A DNA stretch of 64,000 nucleotides from Eremothecium cymbalariae DBVPG#7215 (Eukaryota > Ascomycota > Saccharomycetes > Saccharomycetales > Saccharomycetaceae), in contig NC_016451.1 in the NCBI RefSeq assembly GCF_000235365.1, forward strand, positions 124,001 through 188,000, read 5' to 3'. The first letter of the stretch is position 1, and the number at the start of each line of letters is the position of its first letter. The notes below the pieces were generated by a model. It did no database searches. It was given only the letters and a program-made list of their open reading frames with translations, and was not told the origin of the DNA. The position numbers and the translations under genes are program-made. Positions 19,407-29,290 of this stretch are shown piece after piece.

Positions 19407-20933
19407 ATGACATTGATGAGCAAAAACCAGCAGAAGATATTTATGAAAAGATATATGAGGGGTAGTCGAGGTGTGGGAAGGTGTGAGAGATGGCAGAAGC
19501 GATACTATTCCACGACAAGTGGGAACATCTCACAAACTCCAGACTTTAGTAAGTACTTTCCTACTACTCCTATTGCGGAACTGACGACGTATATTAGTCC
19601 TACACTAAGTGCGTACCCCAGAAAGTCCAAATACGTAAACCAACAACACTATTATCATAATAAGGAGATACTTATTGAGAAATATCTGCAGCGGAAGCCA
19701 CATGCCGTGTCTTTAAAGCAGTTAGCGCAATATTATGATGACTCGAACAAGTTGACTAAACAGAAGGTGATTAATTCGGGGCAGTTTGCGAAGGATGAGT
19801 TAGTTGTTCGGATGGCGCATAAATTGAAGCAGTTACAAGATCTACCATTTAATGTGGTGAATAACTTCCATTTTGTGCAGGTATATGAGTCTTATTATAA
19901 TATATTTGAACGGTTCAGGAAATTTCCTGCCATCAGGACTTTGGAGGATAATAGAAGGTTTGCGGAATTTTTGTGTATGATATTGAGTGATTTTAATAGT
20001 CTTAATCTCCCGCACTTAATCATGGGGGCACTGGAATGTAGGATACTTGATCTTTATCCTCAGAAGCAAATGGATGAGTTGATCTCCAGTTTCTTAAGAG
20101 CACGAATCTCAAGGCGGCTAATTGTGGAAGAACATCTAAGTGTTACGTCGAACTACATGAGTGGGAAGGAGGAGAACACGTTGGTTTTAGGCGACATTAT
20201 TCAAAATTGCAGTGCTAAGAAATACCTCCTAGATGCTTCAAAGATGTGTGAAAATTTCATTAAAGATATGTTTTATGATGGAATTCCGCTGCCGGAGTTT
20301 ATAATCGACGGGGATGTCGATCTTAACTTCTATTTCCTTCCAACACATCTGGAATACCTCCTGGTGGAATGTCTCAGAAACAGCTACGAGGCCACCATTA
20401 AACAGTACATCAGGCTCGGCCTTCCGAAGCCCCATCCTATCGTCGTCACTGTCGTGGAAAATGAAAATAGTTTTCTGTTCAGAATCAGTGACCGTGGAGG
20501 CGGGATACTTCACGATGATAAAACCATCTGGTCCTTTGGAAAATCAAAGGAGCTCTCCATGCAGTCGCTAGAAAACTTCCACAAACTACCGGGTGTTCAA
20601 ACAATCTCAATCTACGACCACCTCTACGAGACAGATTTCAACAGTTCTGACTTAGACCTTGCCTTTGGCAAGCTCAAGTACACCTCCCTCCAATCAATGA
20701 ACGAAACAAACCTCAAAAAGGGCCGCTATAAAGTCAACAGACCCCTCCTGAACCTCCTCGGCAGACCATTTCGCTACAAGCTTGGAATCGGCCTCGCTAT
20801 GTGCAAAGTCTACGCAGAATATTGGAACGGTGATCTTACGGTCCACTCCATACAGGGTTACGGCACAGACACCGTTCTGAAACTCGGAAACCTGATGTAC
20901 CACACTGACAGGCTGCAGCTCGACAAGGTATAA
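19407..20933 (+). CDS. PKP2: Pkp2, mitochondrial PDH kinase
   Basis: Mitochondrial protein kinase of the PDK/BCKDK family that phosphorylates PDH E1 alpha and so restrains the complex containing Pdb1. ATG 19407 gives 508 aa (a second ATG lies three codons on). The start is followed by a basic presequence with KRYMRGSRGVGRCERW. The GHKL ATPase boxes are present: N-box ECLRNSYEATI near residue 325, G1 FRISDRGGGI near 360, and G2 GIGLAMCKVYAEYWNGDL near 465 followed by GYGTDTVLKL. The insert between G1 and G2 is long, as in the yeast homologue. It shares a 274-nt promoter with HPC2. Confidence 0.93.
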   Translation: MTLMSKNQQKIFMKRYMRGSRGVGRCERWQKRYYSTTSGNISQTPDFSKYFPTTPIAELTTYISPTLSAYPRKSKYVNQQHYYHNKEILIEKYLQRKPHAVSLKQLAQYYDDSNKLTKQKVINSGQFAKDELVVRMAHKLKQLQDLPFNVVNNFHFVQVYESYYNIFERFRKFPAIRTLEDNRRFAEFLCMILSDFNSLNLPHLIMGALECRILDLYPQKQMDELISSFLRARISRRLIVEEHLSVTSNYMSGKEENTLVLGDIIQNCSAKKYLLDASKMCENFIKDMFYDGIPLPEFIIDGDVDLNFYFLPTHLEYLLVECLRNSYEATIKQYIRLGLPKPHPIVVTVVENENSFLFRISDRGGGILHDDKTIWSFGKSKELSMQSLENFHKLPGVQTISIYDHLYETDFNSSDLDLAFGKLKYTSLQSMNETNLKKGRYKVNRPLLNLLGRPFRYKLGIGLAMCKVYAEYWNGDLTVHSIQGYGTDTVLKLGNLMYHTDRLQLDKV

Positions 20934-21204
20934 CGTTTCAAGAACCATAAACACCTCCAATTCAGCGTATTCTAGTTTTAATAGAGAAACCTTATAATTA
21001 TCATGTATCCCTATATACGACTATGAGGATTTCTCTTAAAAGTGGATCCTTTAAAGGCATTAATTAGGCTGAAAGTAGTGGATTTGAAACTTTGAGATTG
21101 ATCAGCACAAAGTCCAGCAGCGAGGTAAAAAGGGTGTTCTTTGAATAGTTTATAGAGTTGAAATATTAGTGTGCGTAAATACTGAGCAGTAAGTGCAGGA
21201 CAGG

Positions 21205-21717
21205 ATGAGCACGCCAGCAAGAAGAAGGTTGATGAGGGATTTCAAACGGATGAAAGAGGATGCGCCTCCAGGCGTATCAGCATCACCACTTCCCGATAAT
21301 GTGATGGTATGGAATGCAATGATTATAGGACCTGCAGATACGCCGTATGAAGATGGTACGTTTCGATTACTTCTTGAATTTGATGAGGAGTACCCTAACA
21401 AGCCACCGCATGTTAAATTTCTAAGTGAGATGTTCCATCCGAATGTTTATGCGAATGGTGAAATATGTTTAGATATTTTGCAAAACAGATGGACACCTAC
21501 GTACGATGTTGCCTCGATATTAACTTCAATTCAGTCATTGTTCAATGACCCTAATCCTGCGTCGCCTGCGAATGTGGAGGCGGCAACGTTGTTCAAAGAT
21601 CACAAATCGCAGTATGTAAAAAGAGTCAAAGAGACGGTGGAGAAGTCCTGGGAGGATGATTTGGAAGATATGGATGACGATGACGACGATGAGGACGAGA
21701 TTGAAGATTCTGAATGA
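21205..21717 (+). CDS. RAD6: Rad6, ubiquitin-conjugating enzyme E2
   Basis: E2 that monoubiquitinates H2B with Bre1 and PCNA with Rad18, and serves the N-degron pathway with Ubr1. The 149-residue catalytic core is nearly identical to S. cerevisiae, with the active-site cysteine in NGEICLDIL (Cys88) and the HPN motif in [10 protein letters not shown]. The C-terminus is an acidic tail ([13 protein letters not shown]), characteristic of fungal Rad6. ATG 21205 gives 170 aa (yeast 172). The open frame extends four codons upstream from a non-ATG codon, which I reject. The order YBP, PKP2, RAD6, GEP7 equals YGL060W-YGL057C. Confidence 0.99.
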   Translation: MSTPARRRLMRDFKRMKEDAPPGVSASPLPDNVMVWNAMIIGPADTPYEDGTFRLLLEFDEEYPNKPPHVKFLSEMFHPNVYANGEICLDILQNRWTPTYDVASILTSIQSLFNDPNPASPANVEAATLFKDHKSQYVKRVKETVEKSWEDDLEDMDDDDDDEDEIEDSE

Positions 21718-21965
21718 AGGGATGTGGGACTAGGGATAATTTTCATTGTTGTTTTTTTGTGCAGGATACGTAACAGAAGAATCCAGGGACGAGTTTTGAT
21801 TGATACAACATAACCCTTCCACCTATATATATATACGCATTTAACCCTTTTACCACTACTCATATATTGGGGCAACACTAGGAAGTTTGCATCGTATATT
21901 TTTATATTTCATGTGTGTATTTGAAAATACTAACTAATAATGTCACGCTTATGATGTTTGTCGTC

Positions 21966-22640
21966 CTAGGAGAAGTGGGCTTCTATGACAGTTGCGTTCT
22001 TGTCTTGCCGGCGCCGGTAGTCACCTGCAAGGGCAATAGCAGCGACAATTGCAGCTGCAAGCATTATAAACCGTGAAGCAGGGTCTAGTTCTGCTGCTTT
22101 TTTGAGGTAGTCCTTACGCACTTCGTTGCAGCGCCAGAGCTCTCTATTCGTGGTAACAAAAAAATCCTCCGGCTTACGTCCCAGAAAGGACATTCCTTTT
22201 CGTGGGCCCCATGATCCATAACCATGGTAATATGCAAGTTGCTTCCACATATGAGGTATTTTATTCCAGTCCTGAGAGTTATATTCATCCAGAGCCCCTT
22301 GCAGCAGTTCGCACTCGTTTGGAGTACCAGGATATTTGGCCCGAAGTAGATTTGCGTCGCAGCAATGAGCAGAATGCATTGAAGAGTAATTATGGCGGAT
22401 TAATACGTCAAGTTCACCGGAATTAAGTTTCGCCACTATAGATTCATGACGAAGAATAGCGTCTTTCTCATCGTCATCGTTGTATGATGTGTAAAATAGT
22501 GATCCAACGTCCCGCAGAGACTCGATGATCAGGTTCGCACGTTGACCATCAGAAATTGTTGGTGATCCAGTACGTTTGGCTTGACGGTATAATAGAGACT
22601 TTGGAACTGCTTTTGCCGTCTTGATAGGCACCTTATTCAT
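21966..22640 (-). CDS. GEP7: Gep7-like mitochondrial membrane protein
   Basis: A 224-aa protein placed where S. cerevisiae has YGL057C/GEP7, a mitochondrial protein with genetic links to prohibitins. The assignment rests mainly on position. The sequence shows a basic N-terminus (NKVPIKTAKAVPKSLLYRQAKR), a soluble middle with two histidine/cysteine-containing stretches (RHNYSSMHSAHCCDANLL), and one C-terminal membrane segment (RFIMLAAAIVAAIALAGDY) with a short basic tail. A single-pass inner-membrane protein is plausible. ATG is at 22638-22640. It is convergent with RAD6. Confidence 0.7.
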   Translation of the reverse strand: MNKVPIKTAKAVPKSLLYRQAKRTGSPTISDGQRANLIIESLRDVGSLFYTSYNDDDEKDAILRHESIVAKLNSGELDVLIRHNYSSMHSAHCCDANLLRAKYPGTPNECELLQGALDEYNSQDWNKIPHMWKQLAYYHGYGSWGPRKGMSFLGRKPEDFFVTTNRELWRCNEVRKDYLKKAAELDPASRFIMLAAAIVAAIALAGDYRRRQDKNATVIEAHFS

Positions 22641-22939
22641 GCCTACTCACTTTCAATATTGCACTTAGGTCTCAACATGAATATAATCATCGATATTTTC
22701 TTTTGCACAACTTTTTAAACTGTATTTTTCCACCTAGAAAAGCGATTTCGATCGATCGACTTCATTCATTCTTGTTAACTAAGCCAAACCAACCCAAGAA
22801 ACAAGTTTACCGTTTTATATAACACAAAGTATATGCTAACAACATGTATTCTGTCAAAGCAAATTAAATAATGAAGAGGTGTTATATGGTTTACATATGC
22901 GGCGCGGCATAGGATCTACGTGAAGGCAATGGAGAAACT

Positions 22940-24445
22940 TCATCTGGGCATTGGGCCCCTCTGCCTTCTGGCGGCAAGCGGATCCACCTTCTTGTTTTCT
23001 GTATGCTTGCGAGCAAGTAAGCCTAAAATATCCGTTAATGACACCACTCCAATCAGCTTTCCTGCACTGTAGTCTTTTTCGAAGTTCCCAATCTGTGGGC
23101 TTGTTGTAGAAGGCCCGGAGGCCAACCCCGAGCATGCTGTAGGCAGACCAGGCGTAGGAGAGTTTGCCCTAGGGGAATAATCTACATTCTCAGTGGTAGG
23201 GACAACAGAAGGTATCTGGATGTTCAGCTGTTCAGCAGGCTGTACGATCCATAGTCTATGAGCTTTAGTTGCGACCAGTTTTGCAACAGTGCGTGCTAAG
23301 GAAGTTGTAGGGTACACGTGAAAGATAGGAAAGGAGTCCTTACCCATCTCTAACCCACGGGTGTTAAGAATAACACTGATAAAGTGACGGCAGGTGTTGT
23401 TTAGTAGAGGGTATTGAGAAGTTCGTGTAACATGTTTAACATCGGTGACCGAAATGTTACCAAGTAGCATACCTTGCTGATCAATCACAGCAATTGAAGA
23501 GATCCTTTCGGAGTGCATCTTGTGCAGCGCAACCAACAACGATTCACTGCCTTGCACTGAAATAACCCTCGACTGTCTCGAAGTGGGCGGTGTGTGCAAG
23601 TCCAACACACCAATACCTAGCTTTTGAAGTGAAGAGCTCAACAACGGTTCCAGATTACTAAACTGACGTGCGTTATCCCATAGGTACTTTGTTAGCCGAC
23701 GCTGAGAAAGAATTCCCCTGATAGTAGTCGTAGATGGGTCCGTGATTGCAACACGATGCACACCCGACCCTAAAATCCCCATAACAGTCGAAAGATTCTC
23801 CGTCTCCGGCAACTTGTAAAACGGATTCTTCGGCGTCAACTTGACTATCCGCCCCACTGGAACTGGTTGTCCGGACTGGCATTTTCGAGTAATATCCTCG
23901 TCCGCTACAGATATCTTACCTAACACCAACAGCAAATACGAATTTAGGTCGTTGTAATCAAATGTTACACAATCCATATCACCGGAAAATTGTTCCACAG
24001 GTAACGACGTCAGATTATGACGCACTAACGTATTGAACGCCTCCTCCACCGACATCTCCGCCTCAATAAACACCAGCTTATTCTGCTCAACTAACTCGCA
24101 TAGCTCAATGTGCTGCCACTTTTGAGTATGTACCTTAGTCAAACAAGACGCCGCCGTAGAATCACGTGACTCACACGAAGACGAACTGTCCTGCCGCGAC
24201 AGCGGCACGCCATCCTCCCCCAACACATCCAACTGCTCTTTCAGCTGCTCTCGCTTGTGGTTTTGGTAATCCTGTTCTTCCTCCGTCTTTTGCCCACTAC
24301 TGTCGCCATAGCCCGCCGCAGGCGGCGGCGTCGACAACAGCTCCACAATCGACGTATGTCGCTGCCCTGGTGAACCTGCAACAACCGCAGGCGCTCCACC
24401 TGATCCTCCAGGAAACCCTGTGCCTTGATATTGCTTTTCGTTCAT
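22940..24445 (-). CDS. SDS23: Sds23/Sds24 CBS-domain protein
   Basis: Cytosolic CBS-domain regulator required for normal cell separation; the fission-yeast relative Sds23 inhibits PP2A and PP6 phosphatases. The 501 aa contain a disordered N-terminus (residues 1-105, with serine-rich RQDSSSSCESRDS) and four CBS motifs in two pairs, from about 118 to 480 (for example GRIVKLTPKNPFYKLPETENLSTVM and LLGNISVTDVKHV). The C-terminus ends in a basic tail. S. cerevisiae has two copies (SDS23 YGL056C and SDS24 YBR214W); a single gene lies here next to OLE1 and MET8 neighbours. ATG is at 24443-24445. Confidence 0.95.
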   Translation of the reverse strand: MNEKQYQGTGFPGGSGGAPAVVAGSPGQRHTSIVELLSTPPPAAGYGDSSGQKTEEEQDYQNHKREQLKEQLDVLGEDGVPLSRQDSSSSCESRDSTAASCLTKVHTQKWQHIELCELVEQNKLVFIEAEMSVEEAFNTLVRHNLTSLPVEQFSGDMDCVTFDYNDLNSYLLLVLGKISVADEDITRKCQSGQPVPVGRIVKLTPKNPFYKLPETENLSTVMGILGSGVHRVAITDPSTTTIRGILSQRRLTKYLWDNARQFSNLEPLLSSSLQKLGIGVLDLHTPPTSRQSRVISVQGSESLLVALHKMHSERISSIAVIDQQGMLLGNISVTDVKHVTRTSQYPLLNNTCRHFISVILNTRGLEMGKDSFPIFHVYPTTSLARTVAKLVATKAHRLWIVQPAEQLNIQIPSVVPTTENVDYSPRANSPTPGLPTACSGLASGPSTTSPQIGNFEKDYSAGKLIGVVSLTDILGLLARKHTENKKVDPLAARRQRGPMPR

Positions 24446-24838
24446 TTGATTCCTTCTTTACTTCCACCCAGGTGTGCTTTCTCTAACCAGCCATCCATAC
24501 CGTGTCCCCCGTGCACCGTTTTATCGTCCCTCCTCCATCTCTTACCTCCAAACTTCAACTTCGTATATTATGCTATGCTGACATAATCGAATATTTGTGT
24601 CACCTGCAAGCATTGATTATGTAAGCCACCGCAGAATACCTACATATGTGCCAAAAAGACCTGAACTGCTACCAATGGCCACTAACTACCCCGGGTGTGG
24701 ATCGTCGCGGAACCCTGACCACTCACATCGACGAACTCCTCTCTGCACTCCGCCACACAATGACGTCTGCATCGCACGCTCCACGAAAACTAGTCCTCCA
24801 TGGATCCGGCGGATCCCACGCATATCCTCCCATCCATG

Positions 24839-24872
24839 TGCCAGCAGCAGCAGGCTGCTGCTGCTGCTGGCA
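24839..24872. repeat. Perfect 15-bp CAG/CTG inverted repeat
   Basis: The left arm TGCCAGCAGCAGCAG and its exact reverse complement at 24858-24872 are separated by GCTG. It can form a cruciform or a strong hairpin in a transcript. Confidence 0.85.
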
Positions 24873-25035
24873 TCCGCTTCCCTCCGCTCAACCCATCTCG
24901 TTCTCGATCGACCCATTACCACGGTCACGTGATCGCGTTTCTTTTTCTCGTTGGGCCAACGCCATCTTGATGTTGGCCCCGAGTCCAACAAATCCGCAAC
25001 CAAGGCCCATCGGCGCTAGGCAACCCAGCGAGGCC

Positions 25036-25061
25036 TGTTGAGTGCTCTCTGGCTACTCAAC
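25036..25061. promoter_or_regulatory. LORE-like dyad in OLE1 promoter
   Basis: GTTGAGT and ACTCAAC form 7-bp inverted arms around an 11-nt spacer. Each arm is the core of the low-oxygen response element ACTCAACAA known from the S. cerevisiae OLE1 promoter; the left arm reads ACTCAACAG on the minus strand. They lie about 400 nt upstream of the OLE1 ATG. Mga2-dependent hypoxic control is the expected reading. Confidence 0.5.
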
Positions 25062-25460
25062 CTCTGCTGCCAACGGGACTGTGCTGTACCCGAGTGTTTC
25101 CGAGACGTAGTATATATTGCGAGGCAGGATGTATGTTCTCCTGGATAACGGACGCATGGGCATGCTAGGTTTGACCGACAAAAGAATTAGCTGGGTAATA
25201 TACAGTACAGTTGGCTACACGGTATCGAGTTGCAGTTGTGAATAGCACTCGAGGAACCTGCAAGAATTAGTTTTGGCTTCTTTCAGCACGGCAATTGTGC
25301 GAGTCTCTGCAAGAGGTTCAAGAGTAATTAGTGTTGTAGAGGGATTTTCTATTATACGAAAGAAGGAAGATCTTGGATTAAAGGGTTTGTTATACTATTA
25401 ATAGTGTTCAAGAGAGCGATAAGATCGAAGAAAAAAGGCGGTTTAGAGATTTGAGGCAAG

Positions 25461-26900
25461 ATGGAACAGATAGATTTGGTCAATACGAATAAGATTGCAG
25501 CGGGGGCCAACAAGGGTTCGGTGCGTGTGATAAACGGGCTGGGGAAGTTGATGGGGTCTAAGGCGATGGTGGCGGTTGATTATGAGAATGACTCTAATAT
25601 GGAGTATTTGTTGGCACGTGATCAGGAGGAGAAGGAACTATATCGGAAAAAGAAGCATATATCGGAGCAGCCCTGGACGTTAAATAACTGGCATATGCAT
25701 TTGAACTGGTTGAATATGATTTTGGTGGTTGGGGTGCCTGTTATTGGGTGGTTTTTGGCTTTGTCGGGGCGGGTGCCGCTGCGGATGCCTGTGTTGGTAT
25801 TTGCGGTAGTGTATTATGCAGTTGGTGGGCTGTCGATTACGGCAGGGTATCATCGGTTGTGGTCTCATCGGTCATATAGTGCCAGGTGGCCGTTGCGGTT
25901 GTTCTTTGCGGTTTTTGGAGCTTCTTCGGTTGAGGGGTCGATCAAGTGGTGGGGGCATTCGCATCGGATCCATCATCGGTTCACGGACACTGCGAGAGAT
26001 CCCTATGACGCACGTCGAGGGCTGTGGTATTCGCATATGGGATGGATGTTGTTGCAGCCTAATCCGAGATGGCGTGCGCGGGCTGATATTCAGGACTTAA
26101 CTGATGACTGGGTTGTTCGGTTCCAGCATCGTCATTATCTTGGACTGATGGCTTTTGCGGCTTTAGTGTTTCCAGCATTGTTCTGTCACTTTATATACGG
26201 CGATTTTCTGGGAGGTCTTGTTTATGGAGGGATTTTGCGTGTGTTTATGATCCAGCAGGCTACGTTCTGCATCAACTCGTTAGCACATTATCTAGGGGAC
26301 CAGCCCTTCGATGATCACCGTACTCCTAGGGATAATTGGATTACAGCCCTGGTAACTTTTGGTGAAGGTTACCACAACTTTCACCATGAATTCCCTACTG
26401 ACTACAGGAATGCTATCAAATGGTATCAATACGATCCAACAAAGCTCTTCATCTACTGTGCGTCTTTAGTTGGTCTCGCGTACAACTTGAAGAAGTTCTC
26501 CCAAAATGCTATTCAGCAGGGGTTAATTCAACAAAAGCAGAAGAAATTGGACCGCGAACGTGCCAAGTTGAACTGGGGGACACCATTATCTGATTTACCA
26601 GTGTGGGACAAGGCCGAATTTATGAAGGAGACGAAAGCCAATCCGGGTTTGGTCGTCATTTCCGGTATTGTACATGACGTTACTGGGTATATCACTGAAC
26701 ATCCAGGTGGCGAAACCTTGATCCGGGCATCTCTTGGCAAAGATGCTACCAAGGCCTTTAATGGTGGTGTGTACTTGCACTCCAATGCTGCACATAATAT
26801 TTTGGCAACAATGAGGGTTGCCGTAGTGAAGGATGGACAGGATGCTGCTTCCAGGTTTGTTGCAAGAAGGGGTGAAACCTACGTAAAGAAGATCGCTTGA
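25461..26900 (+). CDS. OLE1: Ole1, stearoyl/palmitoyl-CoA delta-9 desaturase
   Basis: ER di-iron desaturase that makes oleoyl- and palmitoleoyl-CoA. The three histidine boxes are intact: HRLWSH near residue 131, HRIHH near 168 and HNFHH near 305. Four membrane segments lie in two pairs around them. A fused C-terminal cytochrome b5 domain (GIVHDVTGYITEHPGGETLI near 400-415, and the second haem histidine in YLHSNAAH) supplies electrons, as in all fungal Ole1 proteins. At 479 aa it is shorter than S. cerevisiae (510 aa), mainly in the N-terminal tail. ATG 25461 has A at -3. Confidence 0.98.
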   Translation: MEQIDLVNTNKIAAGANKGSVRVINGLGKLMGSKAMVAVDYENDSNMEYLLARDQEEKELYRKKKHISEQPWTLNNWHMHLNWLNMILVVGVPVIGWFLALSGRVPLRMPVLVFAVVYYAVGGLSITAGYHRLWSHRSYSARWPLRLFFAVFGASSVEGSIKWWGHSHRIHHRFTDTARDPYDARRGLWYSHMGWMLLQPNPRWRARADIQDLTDDWVVRFQHRHYLGLMAFAALVFPALFCHFIYGDFLGGLVYGGILRVFMIQQATFCINSLAHYLGDQPFDDHRTPRDNWITALVTFGEGYHNFHHEFPTDYRNAIKWYQYDPTKLFIYCASLVGLAYNLKKFSQNAIQQGLIQQKQKKLDRERAKLNWGTPLSDLPVWDKAEFMKETKANPGLVVISGIVHDVTGYITEHPGGETLIRASLGKDATKAFNGGVYLHSNAAHNILATMRVAVVKDGQDAASRFVARRGETYVKKIA

Positions 26901-27107
26901 AGCTGGATATTTGCACAATCTACGAATCCTCATTATATATGATCCCCTACCCCTCAACAAGGCATTTACATCAGCATCTGGTTACAAATCATTTATTTTT
27001 TTATGTAGTTAATGTTGTTTTAGCATTATTTAGGGGACCAGCCGTTATAACTAATCTGGCCCATATTATTGACTACCATAGGATCAGCTTATACATAATA
27101 TATAACC

Positions 27108-27959
27108 TTAGATTTCACAGGTTTCTATTCGCTTCGGATTCTCTGAATATTCCTGAACTAGGGAATCTGGAAAACCTGTTGGTTCCTTCCCATGATCGGC
27201 TGCCTTCAGTGCCATCGTATCAAACAGATCACACAGCTTTGGAACATCAATTTGTGCACAATTGTCTAGACCAAATTCAGTTGTAACGTGTTTAATCCAT
27301 TCCATCCTGAATCGTATGATCTCCTGTTTGGAAAACCCCTCCATTCCTGCGCTCTTTTCCCTTACCTGAGCCCGCAGATCACCCAACCGTTTGCACATTT
27401 CATCCCATTCCAATCCCTGATATCTCCTGATTATGTCTTCTTTTAAGAGCGCCGTGAGCCTTGGAGAACACCCATTCGAGGATATCATTATTTGCAATCC
27501 TTGGCTTCCTAAAAGGCAGTTGCTCCCAAAGTAGAAGTCGCATTTATTTGGAACATCCGCAACATTGCACATAATACCATTACCAGGCGGCCGTTTACAC
27601 AAATCATAGATATGCGTACTCAACTCCCCACTGGGCAGACATGTTAAAACTATCTCAAACTTGTGTAAAGAAATATCACTGTCTTGGAACTGACGACGAA
27701 TCAAGTGATATACTTGAGCTATTTCCGGTGTCCAATCATGGTTGATGAACTCACTATCCTGGCCGGATGACTTGTCTTCCACATTGTGTTCAGACTCTGG
27801 TAAATATTCAAGCAACTCTTCATCATTCTCGGGTGAAATAATTGTCAACTTGCATCCTGTTGGAATGAGTTTATGTACCCTAGTCATCCCAACAGTTCCA
27901 CACCCAACAAGTAGCACATGTCTGTTCGCCATCTGGTGAGCCAGCTGTAGCGACAGCAT
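27108..27959 (-). CDS. MET8: Met8, siroheme synthase (dehydrogenase/ferrochelatase)
   Basis: Bifunctional enzyme that oxidises precorrin-2 with NAD and inserts iron to give siroheme, the cofactor of sulfite reductase. The N-terminal Rossmann motif LLVGCGTVG keeps the GxGxxG pattern. The NVAD motif, region of the essential aspartate, is followed by CDFYFGSNCLLGSQGLQIMISSNGCSPRL, the family's central signature. ATG 27957-27959 gives MLSLQLAHQ, matching the yeast N-terminus SLQLAHQ, so I prefer it to the methionine at codon 10. The 283 aa compare with 274 in yeast. It is convergent with OLE1. Confidence 0.95.
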   Translation of the reverse strand: MLSLQLAHQMANRHVLLVGCGTVGMTRVHKLIPTGCKLTIISPENDEELLEYLPESEHNVEDKSSGQDSEFINHDWTPEIAQVYHLIRRQFQDSDISLHKFEIVLTCLPSGELSTHIYDLCKRPPGNGIMCNVADVPNKCDFYFGSNCLLGSQGLQIMISSNGCSPRLTALLKEDIIRRYQGLEWDEMCKRLGDLRAQVREKSAGMEGFSKQEIIRFRMEWIKHVTTEFGLDNCAQIDVPKLCDLFDTMALKAADHGKEPTGFPDSLVQEYSENPKRIETCEI

Positions 27960-28513
27960 ATTTCCCTCGTACAGTTTTAGATATCAGAAAATAGAAACAA
28001 GGGGTAGTAGTTCTGGAAGAATGATGCTATATTTTAACTAGACGAATACCATTTATAAGTGGATGAACACTTCTTCTAATTAGTCATAAAGAAGCACTCA
28101 AAGAGCCACATCTTTGAACAAATCAATGTCTGGGTGCGCCACTGTAGTCTCTTCAAAAGTGTGACGACCTAACCATACAACCATATTAAAAGAGCGGCTA
28201 TACAATTGGTTTTAGTAGTAGCCCATGTTTGATTGACATAATAATATATACGAATCACCAAATGATCCTGACCATCTTCCTCTTTGATGCAGTTGTGTTT
28301 TGTAATATACACAGAACGTTCGTTATATTGTGTCTTTAGTTCAAAAACTATACAATTTAAACAAGAAAATACTAAACTGATGAAAACCAAAATAATAATA
28401 AAGAAAATTAATTAACCTTTAGATGAATCTAACGTGTACTTTGTATTTGTTCGTACTTCTTCCTGGTCACTTATGTGCACGCTAGTCACGGTTATTATAT
28501 CAACTTAACATTG
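27960..28513. other. MET8 upstream / NGR1 downstream spacer
   Basis: AT-rich sequence between two genes on the minus strand, holding the MET8 promoter and the NGR1 3' end. Short frames are present but none is convincing. No CACGTG site was seen. Confidence 0.4.
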
Positions 28514-29258
28514 TTATGGAAGCAATGAAGGATGAACAGCAGCTTGCTGTGCTGCAGTTGTACTTGGATGAAACATGCCAGTGGAAGATGCGCTGGGGAC
28601 TAACGGAGCAGTGGTGTTGAGATTCATGCTGAATCCCGAAGAGCTACTTGGCTGGGAAATTTGGTTAAAGGCAGGGGGATCCCATGTCATATATTGTTGT
28701 TGAGGCTGAGAACGCGGTTGTACAACCGCTGCTGCCGCTGCCGCTACCGATGCCGCTGCCGCTGCTGCTACCGCTGCCTGTTGATGCTGCTGCTGCTGCT
28801 GCAGATCAGCAGAAAGTAACGCAATGTTATTATTGCCATTGCTGTTACTGTGGCTGTGACTATGTGTACGACCCCAGGATAGCCTAATTGCGCTGTTGCC
28901 GACGATAAAACCTTGCATTCCTTGGATAGCAGCTTCCGCATCTAGCCTATGTTCAAACTTGACAAATCCGCAGCCCTTACCTGGAGGAACTTTGACACTC
29001 AAAATGTTGCCGAACGGCATAAATAGAGACTGCAATTGACTTTCAGTAATCTGGTTATTTAGACCTCCAATGAAAACGGTAGTGTTGGAGGGGTCCGTAT
29101 AACCAGGAACAGGCCGAGTAACCATTGGGAGTGTATTGGTGCCTGTTATGGAGTTGGCTGTGCTCATCAAGAGTGATTGTTGGTTAGAAGTTTGTGCCAA
29201 GGTTGTGGGCAACTGCTGAGACTGCTGCAGTGAAGATATCGTTTGAGTAGCCTCCTGT

Positions 29259-29290
<32 letters not shown>

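Larger units (their letters stand above)
24446..25460. other. SDS23/24-OLE1 divergent promoter region
   Basis: A 1-kb region that holds the OLE1 promoter. It contains a perfect 15-bp CAG/CTG inverted repeat (24839-24872), an E-box TCACGTGA (24925-24932) and a LORE-like dyad (25036-25061). Open frames of 105-131 codons cross it in several frames because it is GC-rich, but none has protein character. Confidence 0.55.

Noticed and set aside
24646..25041. 131-codon + frame in the OLE1 promoter
   Set aside because: GC-rich promoter DNA opens several frames; the translation is Pro/Ser/Cys-rich without structure and overlaps the inverted repeats.
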